A stretch of 64,000 nucleotides of DNA, from positions 1 through 64,000 of the forward strand of contig NZ_VDGT01000027.1 of the NCBI RefSeq assembly GCF_006335015.1, in the 5' to 3' direction. A program made the position numbers and the translations under genes. The notes under the pieces are model-generated. The model worked only from the letters and a program-made list of their open reading frames with translations. It searched no databases and was not told the DNA's origin. Source of the stretch: Streptomyces sedi. GTDB lineage: Bacteria; Actinomycetota; Actinomycetes; Streptomycetales; Streptomycetaceae. Of this stretch, positions 19,614 to 30,105 are shown one piece after another; the stretch's first letter is position 1; each line of letters begins with the position of its first letter.

Positions 19614-20095
19614 CCTTTTTGACCTGCGGCGTTAGAGGGGCTTTGCCATTGCTTTGCCAAGCGTCGGCGGGGGTGTGGCGAGCCTGCGTCTCAGAGACGG
19701 CGGCATGGTAGGGCCTCGTTGTTGGTGGTGGAGTGAGCTGTCCGAACGAGGTTATCGCCAGCCGCTGACAGGGGTGCTGCGAACGCCGGCGGTCTTTCAA
19801 CCAGCTTGCTGCGGCGTCGGGTTGACGGCGCCCCCCGTCAACTGTCCTTGCGGTCGACCTCGTCCCGAGGCCCGGTGACAGTGCGGTGGGCTCGGGTGCC
19901 GCGGCGGCCGGCCGGAGAGTGTCCCGGCAACGCGAGGTATGGGGGAGAAGGGCTGAGCACAAGCCGGGATGGCGGGGCGCGGCGCGGAGCGTTCGTGGGC
20001 GGCCGTGGCAGCGGCGCAGGCGGTTGAGGTCCGCTGGCGCTCACTGAGCGATGGTGCGCGCCGCTCGCCAACCGGTGTGGTCGGGAGGCGGGGGG
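19614..20095 (-). promoter_or_regulatory. CRISPR leader region and remaining non-coding stretch
   Basis: Lies just upstream (in crRNA sense) of the newest repeat. The bases touching the repeat read TCAAAAAGG on the minus strand. A direct repeat CTTTGCCA occurs at 19641-19648 and 19652-19659. The array promoter is expected in this region. From about 19700 to the iclR-type stop at 20096 I see no supported gene, only GC-biased open frames. Confidence 0.6.
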
Positions 20096-20914
20096 TTACT
20101 CCAGCGGCTGCGTGCAGATGCGGGTGAGGTGGGCGGCCGCCCGCAGGGTGGCTTGGATGGTGGAGTGGGGGGCGCGGGGCATTTCGGTGGTGGGGCGGAG
20201 GAGGAGGACGGCGCCCATGATGGTGTCTTCGCGCATGACGGGGGCGGCGCAGGAGTTCCAGCCGGCCATGCATTCCTCGTGGCCGAGTGCGTAGCCGTTG
20301 TCCCTGATCTCTTGGAGGGAGCGGGCGAGTTGTGCGTTGTCTCTGATCGCGCCGGGGCCGGCTTCGGGTGGGACGGGTTCGGTGAGGACGCGGCGTTGGA
20401 TGGTGTCGGGGAGGAAGGCGAGGATGGTGCGTCCGCTGGCGCCGGTGCGGAGGGAGCGGGTGATGGAGAGGACTTCGCGGGGTGTCATGCCGAGTTCGAC
20501 GAGGTCGGATTCGCCGACGGCCATGTCGATGCAGAGGCGTTGGGCGCCGCCGAACGGGGCGAGGGTGTAGAGCATGGCGAGGCCGCCGGTGGCCGCGCGG
20601 AGGTGTTCGAGGACGCTGTGGGCGGCGTCGGAGGGGGCGTGGGAGAGGGCGTGGATGCCGAGGACGGCGGTGTTCATGCCGAGGCGGTAGCGGCCGTGGC
20701 CGACGCGTTCGAACAGGCCCTGGTAGACGCCGGATTGGAGGATGCGGTAGACGGCGGAGTCGTCGAGTCCGGTGGCTTTGGCGAGGGCGCCGGGGCCGTG
20801 GACGTCGCCTTCGAGGGTCGTGAACGCCTTCTGGACGCGGAAGACGCGTTCGGCGTGGCCCGTCCCGCCCGGGGGCGGTGCCGGGGGCGGGGTGAGGGCG
20901 TTGGTCAACGGCAT
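20096..20914 (-). CDS. IclR-family transcriptional regulator
   Basis: A 272-aa protein. A winged HTH of the IclR type occupies roughly residues 20-80 (landmarks ALAKATGLDDSAVYRILQ and GRYRLG). It is followed by a GAF-like effector domain with LRTGASGRTILAF and GWNSCAAPV. I chose the ATG at 20914; the longer frame adds only Pro/Ser low-complexity sequence. It lies 13 bp after the oxidoreductase gene on the same strand and probably regulates that unit. Confidence 0.85.
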   Translation of the reverse strand: MPLTNALTPPPAPPPGGTGHAERVFRVQKAFTTLEGDVHGPGALAKATGLDDSAVYRILQSGVYQGLFERVGHGRYRLGMNTAVLGIHALSHAPSDAAHSVLEHLRAATGGLAMLYTLAPFGGAQRLCIDMAVGESDLVELGMTPREVLSITRSLRTGASGRTILAFLPDTIQRRVLTEPVPPEAGPGAIRDNAQLARSLQEIRDNGYALGHEECMAGWNSCAAPVMREDTIMGAVLLLRPTTEMPRAPHSTIQATLRAAAHLTRICTQPLE

Positions 20915-20927
20915 GGCGCTCAGGCTC

Positions 20928-21875
20928 TCAGCGGCGGGGGGCGAGGGAGAGCTTGCCGAGGTGGGTGCGGGTGGCCAGGGTGCGGTGGGCGGTGGGGGCT
21001 TCGGCGAGGGGGTGGGTGCCACCGGTGAGGGGGCGGAGCTGGCCTTCGCGGATGGCGTGGATGAGGGCATTCATGCTGGTGGGCAGCGCGTCGCGGTCGG
21101 CGTAGAGCTGGGGGAGCCAGAACGGGGTGACGCGCAGGGACTTCTCCAGCAGGGGGCGGGTGGGCAGGTCGCCGGTCTGGCCGGAGGCGTAGCCGTAGAG
21201 GACGAGTTGGCCGCCGGGCTTGAGGGCGGCGAGGGTTTCGTGGAGGACTTGGCCGCCGGTCATCTCCAGGGCGATGTCGAGAGGGCCGCCGGCCGCGGTG
21301 AGGATGCGGTCGGCGAGGCCGTCGGCGGGGGTGGAGTCGACGGTGGTGTCGGCGCCGAGTTCCTGGGCGAGGGCGCGTTTCTCTGCGCTGCTGGCCAGGG
21401 CGATGACGCGGGCGCCGGCTTGCTTGGCGAGTTGGACGGCGAGGGAGCCCAGGCCGCCGGCGGCTGCGGGGATCAACACGCTCTGTTCGGGGCGGAGTTG
21501 TGCGGTGGTGTGGAGGAGGTGCCAGGCGGTCTGTCCCTGGAGGGCGAGGGTGATGGCCTGGTCGTCGGTGATGTCGTGGGGGACTTCCCAGGAGGTGCGG
21601 CGGTGGAGGAGGGCCTGTTCGGCGTAGCCGCCGCCTCGGGTGAGGCCGACGAGGCGTCGGCCGTCGGCGGTGGTGCCGAGGACCTCGTTGCCGGGGGTGT
21701 AGGGGAGGGGGACGGGGGCGAGGTAGGTGTCGGTCCTGACGTGCACGTCGGCGTAGTTGATGCCGGCGCGGGTGACGGTGACCAGCTCGTGGGCCGGCCG
21801 TGGGGTGGGGTCGGGTACGTCCTCGACACGCAGGACCTCGGGCCCGCCGAACTCTTTCATCACGATGGCGCGCAC
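20928..21875 (-). CDS. Zinc-type alcohol dehydrogenase-like / NADPH:quinone oxidoreductase
   Basis: A 315-aa MDR-superfamily oxidoreductase of the QOR class. It starts MRAIVMKEFGGPEVL and has a GroES-like N-terminal half with GINYADVHVR and TPGNEVLG. A Rossmann half follows with the dinucleotide motif AAAGGLGSLAVQLAKQAGA. The catalytic zinc ligands of true alcohol dehydrogenases are missing, so NADPH-dependent quinone or enone reduction is more likely. It probably forms an operon with the IclR gene. Confidence 0.88.
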   Translation of the reverse strand: MRAIVMKEFGGPEVLRVEDVPDPTPRPAHELVTVTRAGINYADVHVRTDTYLAPVPLPYTPGNEVLGTTADGRRLVGLTRGGGYAEQALLHRRTSWEVPHDITDDQAITLALQGQTAWHLLHTTAQLRPEQSVLIPAAAGGLGSLAVQLAKQAGARVIALASSAEKRALAQELGADTTVDSTPADGLADRILTAAGGPLDIALEMTGGQVLHETLAALKPGGQLVLYGYASGQTGDLPTRPLLEKSLRVTPFWLPQLYADRDALPTSMNALIHAIREGQLRPLTGGTHPLAEAPTAHRTLATRTHLGKLSLAPRR

Positions 21876-21994
21876 TGTGCTCCCCGGGCTTTCTCTGGGT
21901 GCTGTGGTGGTCGGGCGGGTGGGTTACCCGCCGCGGTCAGCACGATAGGGGAGTTTCGGGCGGTGGTTTCGGTGTTTCGGCGGGCCTCACCCGC

Positions 21995-22013
21995 TTTCTC
22001 GCGAGGCGAGAAA
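21995..22013. promoter_or_regulatory. Palindromic operator candidate A
   Basis: TTTCTCG-N5-CGAGAAA, perfect 7-bp arms, in the region between the oxidoreductase gene (minus) and a small plus-strand gene. The same architecture recurs at 24592-24610. Confidence 0.65.
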
Positions 22014-22035
22014 GGGAGGGGGTGTGTGGCGCTTG

Positions 22036-22054
22036 TTTCTCGCCACGTGAGTAA
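22036..22054. promoter_or_regulatory. Imperfect copy of the operator-like palindrome (A')
   Basis: TTTCTCG-N5-TGAGTAA: perfect left half, five of seven matches in the right half, and the same spacing. It lies 22 bp after site A. Tandem strong and weak sites are common for dimeric repressors. Confidence 0.45.
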
Positions 22055-22174
22055 TGGCATTTCATGCGACTGGTTTTGTCTGTTTCGCGTTGACCTGTGT
22101 CGATGGAGGGCGTAGGAACAGGAGTTCAGGGCATCGCCGATACGGGTGCCGGTTCCTTCCTCTGGAGAGTTCTC

Positions 22175-22402
22175 ATGCGCCTTCCATATGTTCCCCCGCC
22201 CCGTTCCGGTGACGAGAAAACCGCGGCGTGCGCGCCGGTTTCCGTGTGGGTGGGCGAGGGGCGGGTCACCGTGGTGGTCGGTGGTCCGGGTTCGCGGGTG
22301 GACGCGCGGCGCCTGGGCGGTGTCGCCGCCGCGTGTTGGCTGATGCCGACCCTTTCGCGTCGGTTCATCGCGGAGGCGTTTGGAGCCGACACAGATGAAT
22401 GA
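22175..22402 (+). CDS. Small hypothetical protein (75 aa)
   Basis: From ATG 22175, preceded by GGAGAG at a proper distance, to TGA 22402. It starts MRLPYVPPP and carries VSVWVGEGRVTVVVGG followed by a weakly hydrophobic stretch. No family is recognised. Operator-like palindromes lie 120-180 bp upstream, which supports a real transcription unit. It runs into the 3' end of the XRE-type gene, overlapping it tail to tail by 38 bp. Confidence 0.55.
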   Translation: MRLPYVPPPRSGDEKTAACAPVSVWVGEGRVTVVVGGPGSRVDARRLGGVAAACWLMPTLSRRFIAEAFGADTDE

Positions 22403-22982
22403 CCAGAGAGAGAAGGGTTGACCTGCTCTCCGGGGAGAGGGAACCCGCCCTCGCGGTGATCTCGCGGACGGTGCTGTCGGACAGGGCCGCCAGCAGCTCC
22501 GGGTCCGTCCCGATCGAGGGAACGCGGGAAATGTCGGTGCTGCCGTCGGGCGCGCCGGTGTCCAGTTGCCGCAGCCCTTCCAGGACTCGCCGGAGCGTGG
22601 GCGGATCGGCCGACCCGTCCGGGGCGTCCCAGACCTCGATGCCGTGCGTGCCGCGTTCCTTGAGTAGCGCGAGCAGGGCCAGTTCGGAGTCCAGCCGCTC
22701 GTGGTCGGCGCCGTCGTCCGCGAGATAGCCGACCGGTAGCTCGAAGTAGTCGGCCAGCGCGCGCAGATGGTGCAACGCCGGGTTGGTCGACCTGCCGGTG
22801 GTCAACTCCCACAGATAGGCGCCCGAGATGCTGACCCCGGTGCGCTCGGTGACCCGCTGCGCCAACACCTCGAACGAGGCGGGCTTCTCCCCTCTCGGCG
22901 TCCGCAACTCCCGTACCCAGCTCAGCTTCTCCGCGAGCGTGCGGGGCCTGGTGGCCGTGTTGTCGGCGATCTCCGTGGCCAT
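22365..22982 (-). CDS. XRE-type helix-turn-helix regulator
   Basis: A 205-aa DNA-binding protein. Residues about 15-85 form a helix-turn-helix domain (SFEVLAQRVTERTGVSISGA then LWELTTGRSTNPALHHLRAL). The rest is an acidic helical domain of unknown role. It is the only obvious regulator inside the transfer-like locus and a natural candidate to bind the shared TTTCTCG-N5-CGAGAAA palindromes, though nothing in the sequence proves this. Confidence 0.8.
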   Translation of the reverse strand: MATEIADNTATRPRTLAEKLSWVRELRTPRGEKPASFEVLAQRVTERTGVSISGAYLWELTTGRSTNPALHHLRALADYFELPVGYLADDGADHERLDSELALLALLKERGTHGIEVWDAPDGSADPPTLRRVLEGLRQLDTGAPDGSTDISRVPSIGTDPELLAALSDSTVREITARAGSLSPESRSTLLSLVIHLCRLQTPPR

Positions 22983-23069
22983 CGGCGGATGCCCTGCCTT
23001 CCCTCGACGCGTCGTGCTCTCCGCTGCGGAGGATAGAGCCGGAAAGGGAGGGAACGGCGCAAGCGCGGG

Positions 23070-24512
<1,443 letters not shown>

Positions 24513-24591
24513 TCATCGGGCGCGTTTCGGAGAGAAAGAGCGCGCGCCTCATTGTCGAATCGGAGGCCCGTGAGTGGAGAAAGGTTCCGGC

Positions 24592-24610
24592 TTTCTCGCC
24601 ACACGAGAAA
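24592..24610. promoter_or_regulatory. Palindromic operator candidate B
   Basis: TTTCTCG-N5-CGAGAAA with perfect arms, the same spacing as site A. It lies in the 329-bp divergent region between the wall-hydrolase gene and the ParA-like gene (24443-24771), which otherwise holds no gene and is slightly AT-richer with runs of G/A. Confidence 0.68.
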
Positions 24611-24771
24611 CGGAGGCAAACGGGGGCGGGGAAGGGAAGTGCGCGTTGACACGCGTGTTTTGGTGGCGGTAGGAATCAATTCACGAAGCGCCGGTCGCGG
24701 GTTTCGGATGCGATCGCGTGTGCTTTCTTGTGTGCTCGTTTCGCCGTAAGTGCTATGGACGGTTAAGGGAA

Positions 24772-25950
24772 ATGATCGTGAATGGTTCTCCCGAGGAGCC
24801 GCTGACGGAGGCGTCGTTCCGTGCCACCGCCGCCAGCCGGCTCGGCGCACCCCCGCCGCCTCCCGCGCCGCCGCCTCCACCGCCGAGCCCCCCGAACGCC
24901 GCGCACGCGCCGCACCCTTCGAGCGCCCCACCGCAGGACGGCGCGACATCGGCTCTGCCCGTGCAGGCGACGAGGGAACGGGAGTCCGGGCCGCCGTCCC
25001 GGCACGCCGACTTCTCCGCCTCGCTGCGGCAGCGCGCCCGGTCCGCCGTGCCGCGGTGGGGATGGCGCGGCCGGGTGCACCGCTGGACGAAGGGCCGCCT
25101 CTCCCCGCGCGTCTCCTCGGCGGAACGGGACTGGAACACCGCGCTGCGGGCGGTGCAGATGACCTTCGGCGGCCCGCGCAGCATCGTCTTCGTCAACCCC
25201 AAGGGCGGAACATTCACGACGACCGCGACCCTGCTGGCCGGCCGCACCTTCGGCGTGCACCGGGGCGGCGGCGTGGTCGCGTTCGACAACAACGAGACCC
25301 GGGGCACGCTGGGCGAGCGAGCCGTGCGGGCCGGCCACGCCAACACCGCGCGCGAGCTGCTGTCCGCGATCGACCTCTTCCGGGGGCCCACGGCACGCCT
25401 CGGCGACCTGGGACGCTTCACCCGAGGGCAGGGCCCCGCGCACTTCGACGTGCTGGCCAGCGACGAGCGTCCCGAGGCGACGGGGCAGCTCGGCGCGGAA
25501 GCCTTCGATCAGCTCCATGAACTGTTCCGTCGCTACTACCGACTGATCCTGATCGACTCGGGCAACAACGTGCGCGCGCCCGCCTGGTTGGCCGCAGCAC
25601 GCCAGGCCGACCTGCTGGTCATCACGACCACGGTGCGGGAGGACGCCGCGTCCTCGGCCCTGTGGATGGCGGACGTCCTGGAACGGGACGTGCTGGGCCC
25701 GGGGGCTCTGAAGCAGCGGAGCGTCGCCCTGGTCTGCGATCCGGCGCCGCGCCCCGACACTGTTCTCCGCCGGCTGCTGCTGGACACCTTCGGCGCCCGC
25801 TGCCACACGGCGATGTCGATGCCCTTCGAGCCGGCGCTTGTCGGCGGGGGCGCCATCGACTACCCACGGCTGTCGTCGGCCACCCACGCGGCCTGGCTGC
25901 ACGCCTGCGCCGCGATGGCCTCCGCCCTCTCACCCGGGTGGGAGGGGTGA
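24772..25950 (+). CDS. ParA/MinD-like protein with degenerate Walker A
   Basis: A 392-aa protein starting at ATG 24772 with AAGGGA upstream; an earlier in-frame start at 24718 lacks a ribosome site. The first roughly 65 residues are Pro/Ala-rich and probably disordered. The ATPase-like domain begins IVFVNPKGGTFTTTATLLAG: the MinD/ParA motif KGGxGKTT is altered to KGGTFTTT, so the signature Lys in PKGG remains but the P-loop GK is lost. A later LILIDSGNN resembles the switch II/Walker B strand. It probably positions or recruits the transfer apparatus rather than hydrolysing ATP normally. Confidence 0.8.
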   Translation: MIVNGSPEEPLTEASFRATAASRLGAPPPPPAPPPPPPSPPNAAHAPHPSSAPPQDGATSALPVQATRERESGPPSRHADFSASLRQRARSAVPRWGWRGRVHRWTKGRLSPRVSSAERDWNTALRAVQMTFGGPRSIVFVNPKGGTFTTTATLLAGRTFGVHRGGGVVAFDNNETRGTLGERAVRAGHANTARELLSAIDLFRGPTARLGDLGRFTRGQGPAHFDVLASDERPEATGQLGAEAFDQLHELFRRYYRLILIDSGNNVRAPAWLAAARQADLLVITTTVREDAASSALWMADVLERDVLGPGALKQRSVALVCDPAPRPDTVLRRLLLDTFGARCHTAMSMPFEPALVGGGAIDYPRLSSATHAAWLHACAAMASALSPGWEG

Positions 25951-25958
25951 ACGCCGCC

Positions 25959-26249
25959 ATGGAACTGGCCGAGCAGTTCAACCCGTTCACGGGAATCAGC
26001 CCCAGCTTCGGTCCTTTCGCCGAACTGCTGGAATCCAAGTTCGGTATGTTCCTGGCGCTGGCCTGGGTGATCGGATTCTTCGCCTGCGCCTACTTTCTGA
26101 TCGAGGCGATCGGCCGCGCGGCGAAGTCCAAGCGCAACGGACTCGCCGGAGATCTGGACGAGACGCGTGGAGAACTGGTCCGCGTCGGGGCGGCCACCAT
26201 CGGAATGGCCTCCCTTCCCGTGCTCTACACCATTCTCATCAGCGCCTGA
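25959..26249 (+). CDS. Small two-helix membrane protein of the transfer-like locus
   Basis: A 96-aa protein with two hydrophobic helices (near FLALAWVIGFFACAYFLI and the C-terminal VGAATIGMASLPVLYTILIS) joined by a charged loop. Size and topology resemble VirB2/pilin-like or VirB3-like T4SS subunits, but sequence alone does not prove it. ATG 25959 was chosen for its spacing from GGAGG; a GTG at 25947 overlapping the previous stop is the alternative. Confidence 0.7.
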   Translation: MELAEQFNPFTGISPSFGPFAELLESKFGMFLALAWVIGFFACAYFLIEAIGRAAKSKRNGLAGDLDETRGELVRVGAATIGMASLPVLYTILISA

Positions 26250-26303
26250 CCTCCCCACCGCATATCCCGCTGTTCGATCCCACCCCTCTCGAAGGCTGTC
26301 TCC

Positions 26304-27170
26304 GTGAACGTGCGCATCCACTACCAGTCGCCGGCGTCCCGTGAGCGCGGCGGGGCGCTCGGACTGAGTGCACCCGCCCTCCTCACCCTCCTGGGGATCG
26401 GCGTCGCGGGTGCCTTCGCGTCGGCCCTCTTCCTCGTCGGGGGAGGCGAAGAAGGGGACGACGACGGTCGGCAGGGCGAGGCGGCGGGGGAGGTCATGAT
26501 CTCGCCTACCCCCTCAGCGTCGGCCCCGGTCGCACGTGGCCGGGCGACGGCGGCGGCGACGCTCGCCGACCGCGAGGTGTCCGGCCTGCCGCGCGGCTTC
26601 CCGCACTCCAGGGAGGGGGCGGTGGAGGCGGGCACGACGTTCGCCGCCACCACCGCCGACGTGCAGCGGATGTCCGGCGACGACCGCCTCGCCTATGTGC
26701 GCGACGCCCTGCTGGAGCCGCCCTCGCAGCGCCAACTCGACCGCGACGCGGAGGAGTTCCGCCGTTCCCACAGCCTCCCGTCAGCCGCGGAACGGGCGGA
26801 CGACAGCGCGTTCGTCTCCCGTTGCCACCCCGAGCTGGGGGCCTATCGCGTCGCGGAGTACGCCGACAGCCGGGCGGTCGTCGACTTCTGGATGCCGTGC
26901 CTCCAGGGCACGCCCGACGCGTCGGACGCCTCGGCCGGGATCGGGACCCGTTGGCAGATGGGCCGCATGGAGCTGCGCTGGAAGGACGGCGACTGGCGGG
27001 TGGGGGAGCTGAGCCGTGGCCCGTTCGACGCGCCCGTCGAGCCGGGCGAGCCGGGCGACCCGGTGACCGATCTGGCCACCCGTCTGAGCCTGCTCGGGCA
27101 CGACTGGCGCGTCTACGCCGACGCCACGGAGGAAGCGCCGGCGGAGCCGTTCACCGGGGACGCCCGGTGA
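26304..27170 (+). CDS. Bitopic membrane protein, VirB8/TcpC-like topology
   Basis: A 288-aa protein. A basic N-terminus and one membrane helix around residues 25-48 are followed by a linker rich in Ala/Ser/Pro. A roughly 180-residue external domain then carries two Cys (FVSRCHPE and FWMPCLQG) and an NTF2-like ending (MELRWKDGDWRV). In Gram-positive T4SS loci such a protein is the VirB8/TcpC scaffold. The assignment rests on topology and context. It overlaps the next gene by 4 bp. Confidence 0.72.
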   Translation: MNVRIHYQSPASRERGGALGLSAPALLTLLGIGVAGAFASALFLVGGGEEGDDDGRQGEAAGEVMISPTPSASAPVARGRATAAATLADREVSGLPRGFPHSREGAVEAGTTFAATTADVQRMSGDDRLAYVRDALLEPPSQRQLDRDAEEFRRSHSLPSAAERADDSAFVSRCHPELGAYRVAEYADSRAVVDFWMPCLQGTPDASDASAGIGTRWQMGRMELRWKDGDWRVGELSRGPFDAPVEPGEPGDPVTDLATRLSLLGHDWRVYADATEEAPAEPFTGDAR

Positions 27171-28618
27171 GGCCCGCAGGAACCGTCATCGCATCGGTGC
27201 TGCTGGCGCTGCTCGTGGTTCTCTCCGGGGCCGGGCACGCGGCGGCGGACGACGCGACCGGGGCGAACGAGTGCGAGGACGCGCTGCTGGGGGAGTGGGC
27301 CTGCGGCGTGCTGAACGACATCCCGGTCGTCGACGAGGTCTACGGCTACCTCGGCGACGTGCAGCGCGACAAGGCGGAGGCGGCGGCCGACGCACTCGGT
27401 GACGTGGTTCCCGACGACTTCATCGAGGCGTGGGTGACGGGCATGGCCGAGTCGACGGTCAGCCTCCTCACCCACATCCAGGCGGTCGGCGAGCGGGTGA
27501 CCCGGCCGGCCTTCGACCAGGACTGGTGGGTCTCCCAGTACGCGACCAGCTTCGGCCTCTCCCTGGTGCTGCTCGGCTTCCTGCTGGTGTGGATCACGGG
27601 TCGGCTCGCCGCCGCCGGGTCGTCCGCCACGGGGATGGACCTGCTGCGGCAGTCCGGTTGGCGGCTGGTCCTCGTCGTTCCCCTGATCTCCGTGGGGCCG
27701 CTGCTGCTGCTCGAACTCCAACTCGCCAGCGCCGAGTTGGCACGAGGCTTCGCTGACGAGGGCGTCGGGCACGCGGGGAGCGCGGTCGAGCGGTTGATGG
27801 ACCTGATCGTCGAGAAGGCGGGGGACTGGGGTGTCTTCGGCGGAACGGTGCTGGCCCTGCTGCTGTTCCTGTGCATCCTCTGCCTCGGCCTGGTGACGCT
27901 CATCGAGATGGCGATCGCCCAGTGGGGGCTGCATCTCGCCGGGCTGCTGGTGCCGTTGGTCCTGGTCGCGTGGGTCTACCCGCCGTGGTCCGCGGCGTTG
28001 CGACGGCTCGCGGGACTGATCGGCGGGCTGATGCTGCTGCCCGGCTTCATCTACTTCTTCTTCCACACCATTTGGGCGGCCTTCGACGCCATGCTGGCGG
28101 ACCATCCGGAGGACGACGGGCTGACCATCCTGCTCTTCCTCCTGGTCGGGTTGCTGATGATCGACGCCTTCCCCATGGTGGCGATGTGGCTGATGTCCCT
28201 GGCGGTACCCGGGGGCACCGGCATGGACCCCGAGCTGCGGGGGACCGTCACGCATCCCTCGGCGGGCGAGATGGTCGCAGGCTTCGCGGAGCGGTTCGAG
28301 CAACGCGCCGACCGCATCGGTGAGTCATCGCGAACCGAGACGGCGGCAGGCGCCTCCTCCGACCGACCGGACGAGGCCGAGCAGGTGGCGGCCGTCGCGG
28401 CCGGGGGCGGGGCGGGCGCCGCCGCGTTGGCCGCCGAGCGTCAGCTGGACGACGAGAGCGCGGACGGCGGCGCCGAGTCGACCGGGCCCGTCGCCGCCGA
28501 CCCGGGACGCCCCGGGGACACCATCGGCCTCGCCGGCGAACGCGACGACGCCCCGCCGCCGGACGGAGCCGAGCGGGTGCCGGCCCGGGCGGAGCGCGAC
28601 GGCGAGGAGGAACGGTGA
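27167..28618 (+). CDS. Polytopic membrane protein, VirB6/TrbL-like (SCO6881-type)
   Basis: A 483-aa protein with a cleavable-looking signal (ASVLLALLVVLSGAGHAAA). A soluble segment with two Cys follows, then about six membrane helices between residues 125 and 345. The tail of about 130 residues is long, hydrophilic and Ala/Glu/Asp-rich. This is the arrangement of the channel subunit of T4SS-like systems. It belongs to a widely distributed Streptomyces family of unknown function by my recollection. It overlaps its neighbours by 4 bp on each side. Confidence 0.75.
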   Translation: MRPAGTVIASVLLALLVVLSGAGHAAADDATGANECEDALLGEWACGVLNDIPVVDEVYGYLGDVQRDKAEAAADALGDVVPDDFIEAWVTGMAESTVSLLTHIQAVGERVTRPAFDQDWWVSQYATSFGLSLVLLGFLLVWITGRLAAAGSSATGMDLLRQSGWRLVLVVPLISVGPLLLLELQLASAELARGFADEGVGHAGSAVERLMDLIVEKAGDWGVFGGTVLALLLFLCILCLGLVTLIEMAIAQWGLHLAGLLVPLVLVAWVYPPWSAALRRLAGLIGGLMLLPGFIYFFFHTIWAAFDAMLADHPEDDGLTILLFLLVGLLMIDAFPMVAMWLMSLAVPGGTGMDPELRGTVTHPSAGEMVAGFAERFEQRADRIGESSRTETAAGASSDRPDEAEQVAAVAAGGGAGAAALAAERQLDDESADGGAESTGPVAADPGRPGDTIGLAGERDDAPPPDGAERVPARAERDGEEER

Positions 28619-30105
28619 ACAGGGCCGAGCGGACCTATGTACTGGGCGGCGAGACGCGGCGGCGTTCGCTCTTCGGCGCCGTGACGCCGGTCCAGTTGGT
28701 GACCGTCGCCGTCTATCTGCTGGTCTGGGTCGTGCTGCTGGTCTCCACCCAGTCGATCGCCGTGCTGGTCCTGGGGCTGGCGGGTGCCGGCGTCGGGCTG
28801 CTGCTGGGCAGGCGCCGCACCGACGAGGGCGACTCCTGGACGGCGGCGGCCTGGGACCGGCTCGACTGGCGGCTGGCGACGGGTGCCGGCCAACGCCCGG
28901 ACCACGTCGCCGGGTTCACGCTGCCCCCCGAAGTCGGCGAGGTGCGCGTGATGGCCCCCGCTCCGCCGGGCTCGCCCGACTCCCCGATGGCGCTGCTGCA
29001 CCACAGAGACCACCGGCACCGTTCCTGGGCCACCGGCTGGCTGACGGCCACCTTCGAGATCGCGGGCGGCGGCGACGGGCTGCTGCCCACCCGGGCGGTC
29101 AACACCGCCGGGTACCTCTTCGAGCGGCTGCTGGGCGGGCTGGCCGGCGCCAACCTGCCCGTCGACCAACTCGACCTCTGCACCCGGGTGCTGCCCGTCC
29201 ACACCGACGCCTACCGCGCCCACATGGCCGCGCTGCTCGCGCCGGACGTGCCGCCGCGCCTGCGTGCCTCGATGAACCAGCTCGCCGGCTACGCCGCGGG
29301 CAACACCGAGGAGTACCGCAGCTTCGCCACGATCCGCGTGCCGCTGGCCCAACTCGGTCAACGGATCGCCCAGCCCGCCGACTTGGACGCGGTGTGCGCC
29401 GAGATGTTCGCCGTGCTCGGCGACGTCGTCGGCCGCGTCAGCCGCGCCGGCTATCCGTTGCGCGCGGTGCTCGGCCCCCGCCGGTTGGGCGCGCTGATCC
29501 GCCATCTCCACGACCCGGACCGGGACATCGACGACCTCGACGAGGTCGCGTCGTTCGCCGACGGCTGGCCCAGTTCCCGCGTCGCCGGGCGCGACCACGT
29601 CCGCACCGAGGGCGCGTCCCGTCCCTGGCATCACGCCGTCGGATCGCTGCCCCGCGACGCGTGGCCGCTCCAGGCGGTCAACGCCCGCTGGATGGAGCAC
29701 CTGGTCACGGGCATCCACCCGGCGACCATCCGCACCGTTCAGTCGCAGTGGCGGCTGGTGCCCAAGGTGCCGGCGCGCGAGCGGGCGCGGCTCGCCCTGA
29801 CCTACGACACCGCCGACCGACACGGCGAGCGGCGCCGGGGCCAGGTGTCCACCGGGGAGAGCGAGGCGTCGATGTCCTCCGCCCGGCGGGTACTCGACGA
29901 CCTCCTGACGCCGGTCGTCGGCGGCGTGCACCCCGCCGTCCGACTCCATCTCTCGGCGCCCACGGTCCCGGAGTTGTCCGCCGCGCGGGTGCGCGTCACG
30001 GCCGCGGCCGAGGCCGCCGGGGTGACCCGCGTCCGGTGGCACCACCACCGTCACCACCAGGCGCTGCTGCTCGCCCTCCCGATGGCCAGGGGGATCACCG
30101 TATGA
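28615..30105 (+). CDS. SCO6880-type protein (PrgI-like helices plus VirB4 N-terminal-like domain)
   Basis: A 496-aa protein. Two membrane helices at about residues 25-65 (VTVAVYLLVWVVLLV and VLGLAGAGVGLLLG) resemble PrgI/VirB3. A large soluble domain without a P-loop follows. Together with the next gene it looks like a VirB4 split into an N-terminal half and an ATPase half. It has no catalytic motif of its own. Tight 4-bp overlaps on both sides indicate cotranslation. Confidence 0.75.
   Translation: MNRAERTYVLGGETRRRSLFGAVTPVQLVTVAVYLLVWVVLLVSTQSIAVLVLGLAGAGVGLLLGRRRTDEGDSWTAAAWDRLDWRLATGAGQRPDHVAGFTLPPEVGEVRVMAPAPPGSPDSPMALLHHRDHRHRSWATGWLTATFEIAGGGDGLLPTRAVNTAGYLFERLLGGLAGANLPVDQLDLCTRVLPVHTDAYRAHMAALLAPDVPPRLRASMNQLAGYAAGNTEEYRSFATIRVPLAQLGQRIAQPADLDAVCAEMFAVLGDVVGRVSRAGYPLRAVLGPRRLGALIRHLHDPDRDIDDLDEVASFADGWPSSRVAGRDHVRTEGASRPWHHAVGSLPRDAWPLQAVNARWMEHLVTGIHPATIRTVQSQWRLVPKVPARERARLALTYDTADRHGERRRGQVSTGESEASMSSARRVLDDLLTPVVGGVHPAVRLHLSAPTVPELSAARVRVTAAAEAAGVTRVRWHHHRHHQALLLALPMARGITV

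Noticed and set aside
24592-24610. Palindrome as transcription terminator
   Set aside because: The arms are short (7 bp) and it lies in a divergent promoter region, with an identical-architecture copy in another promoter region.
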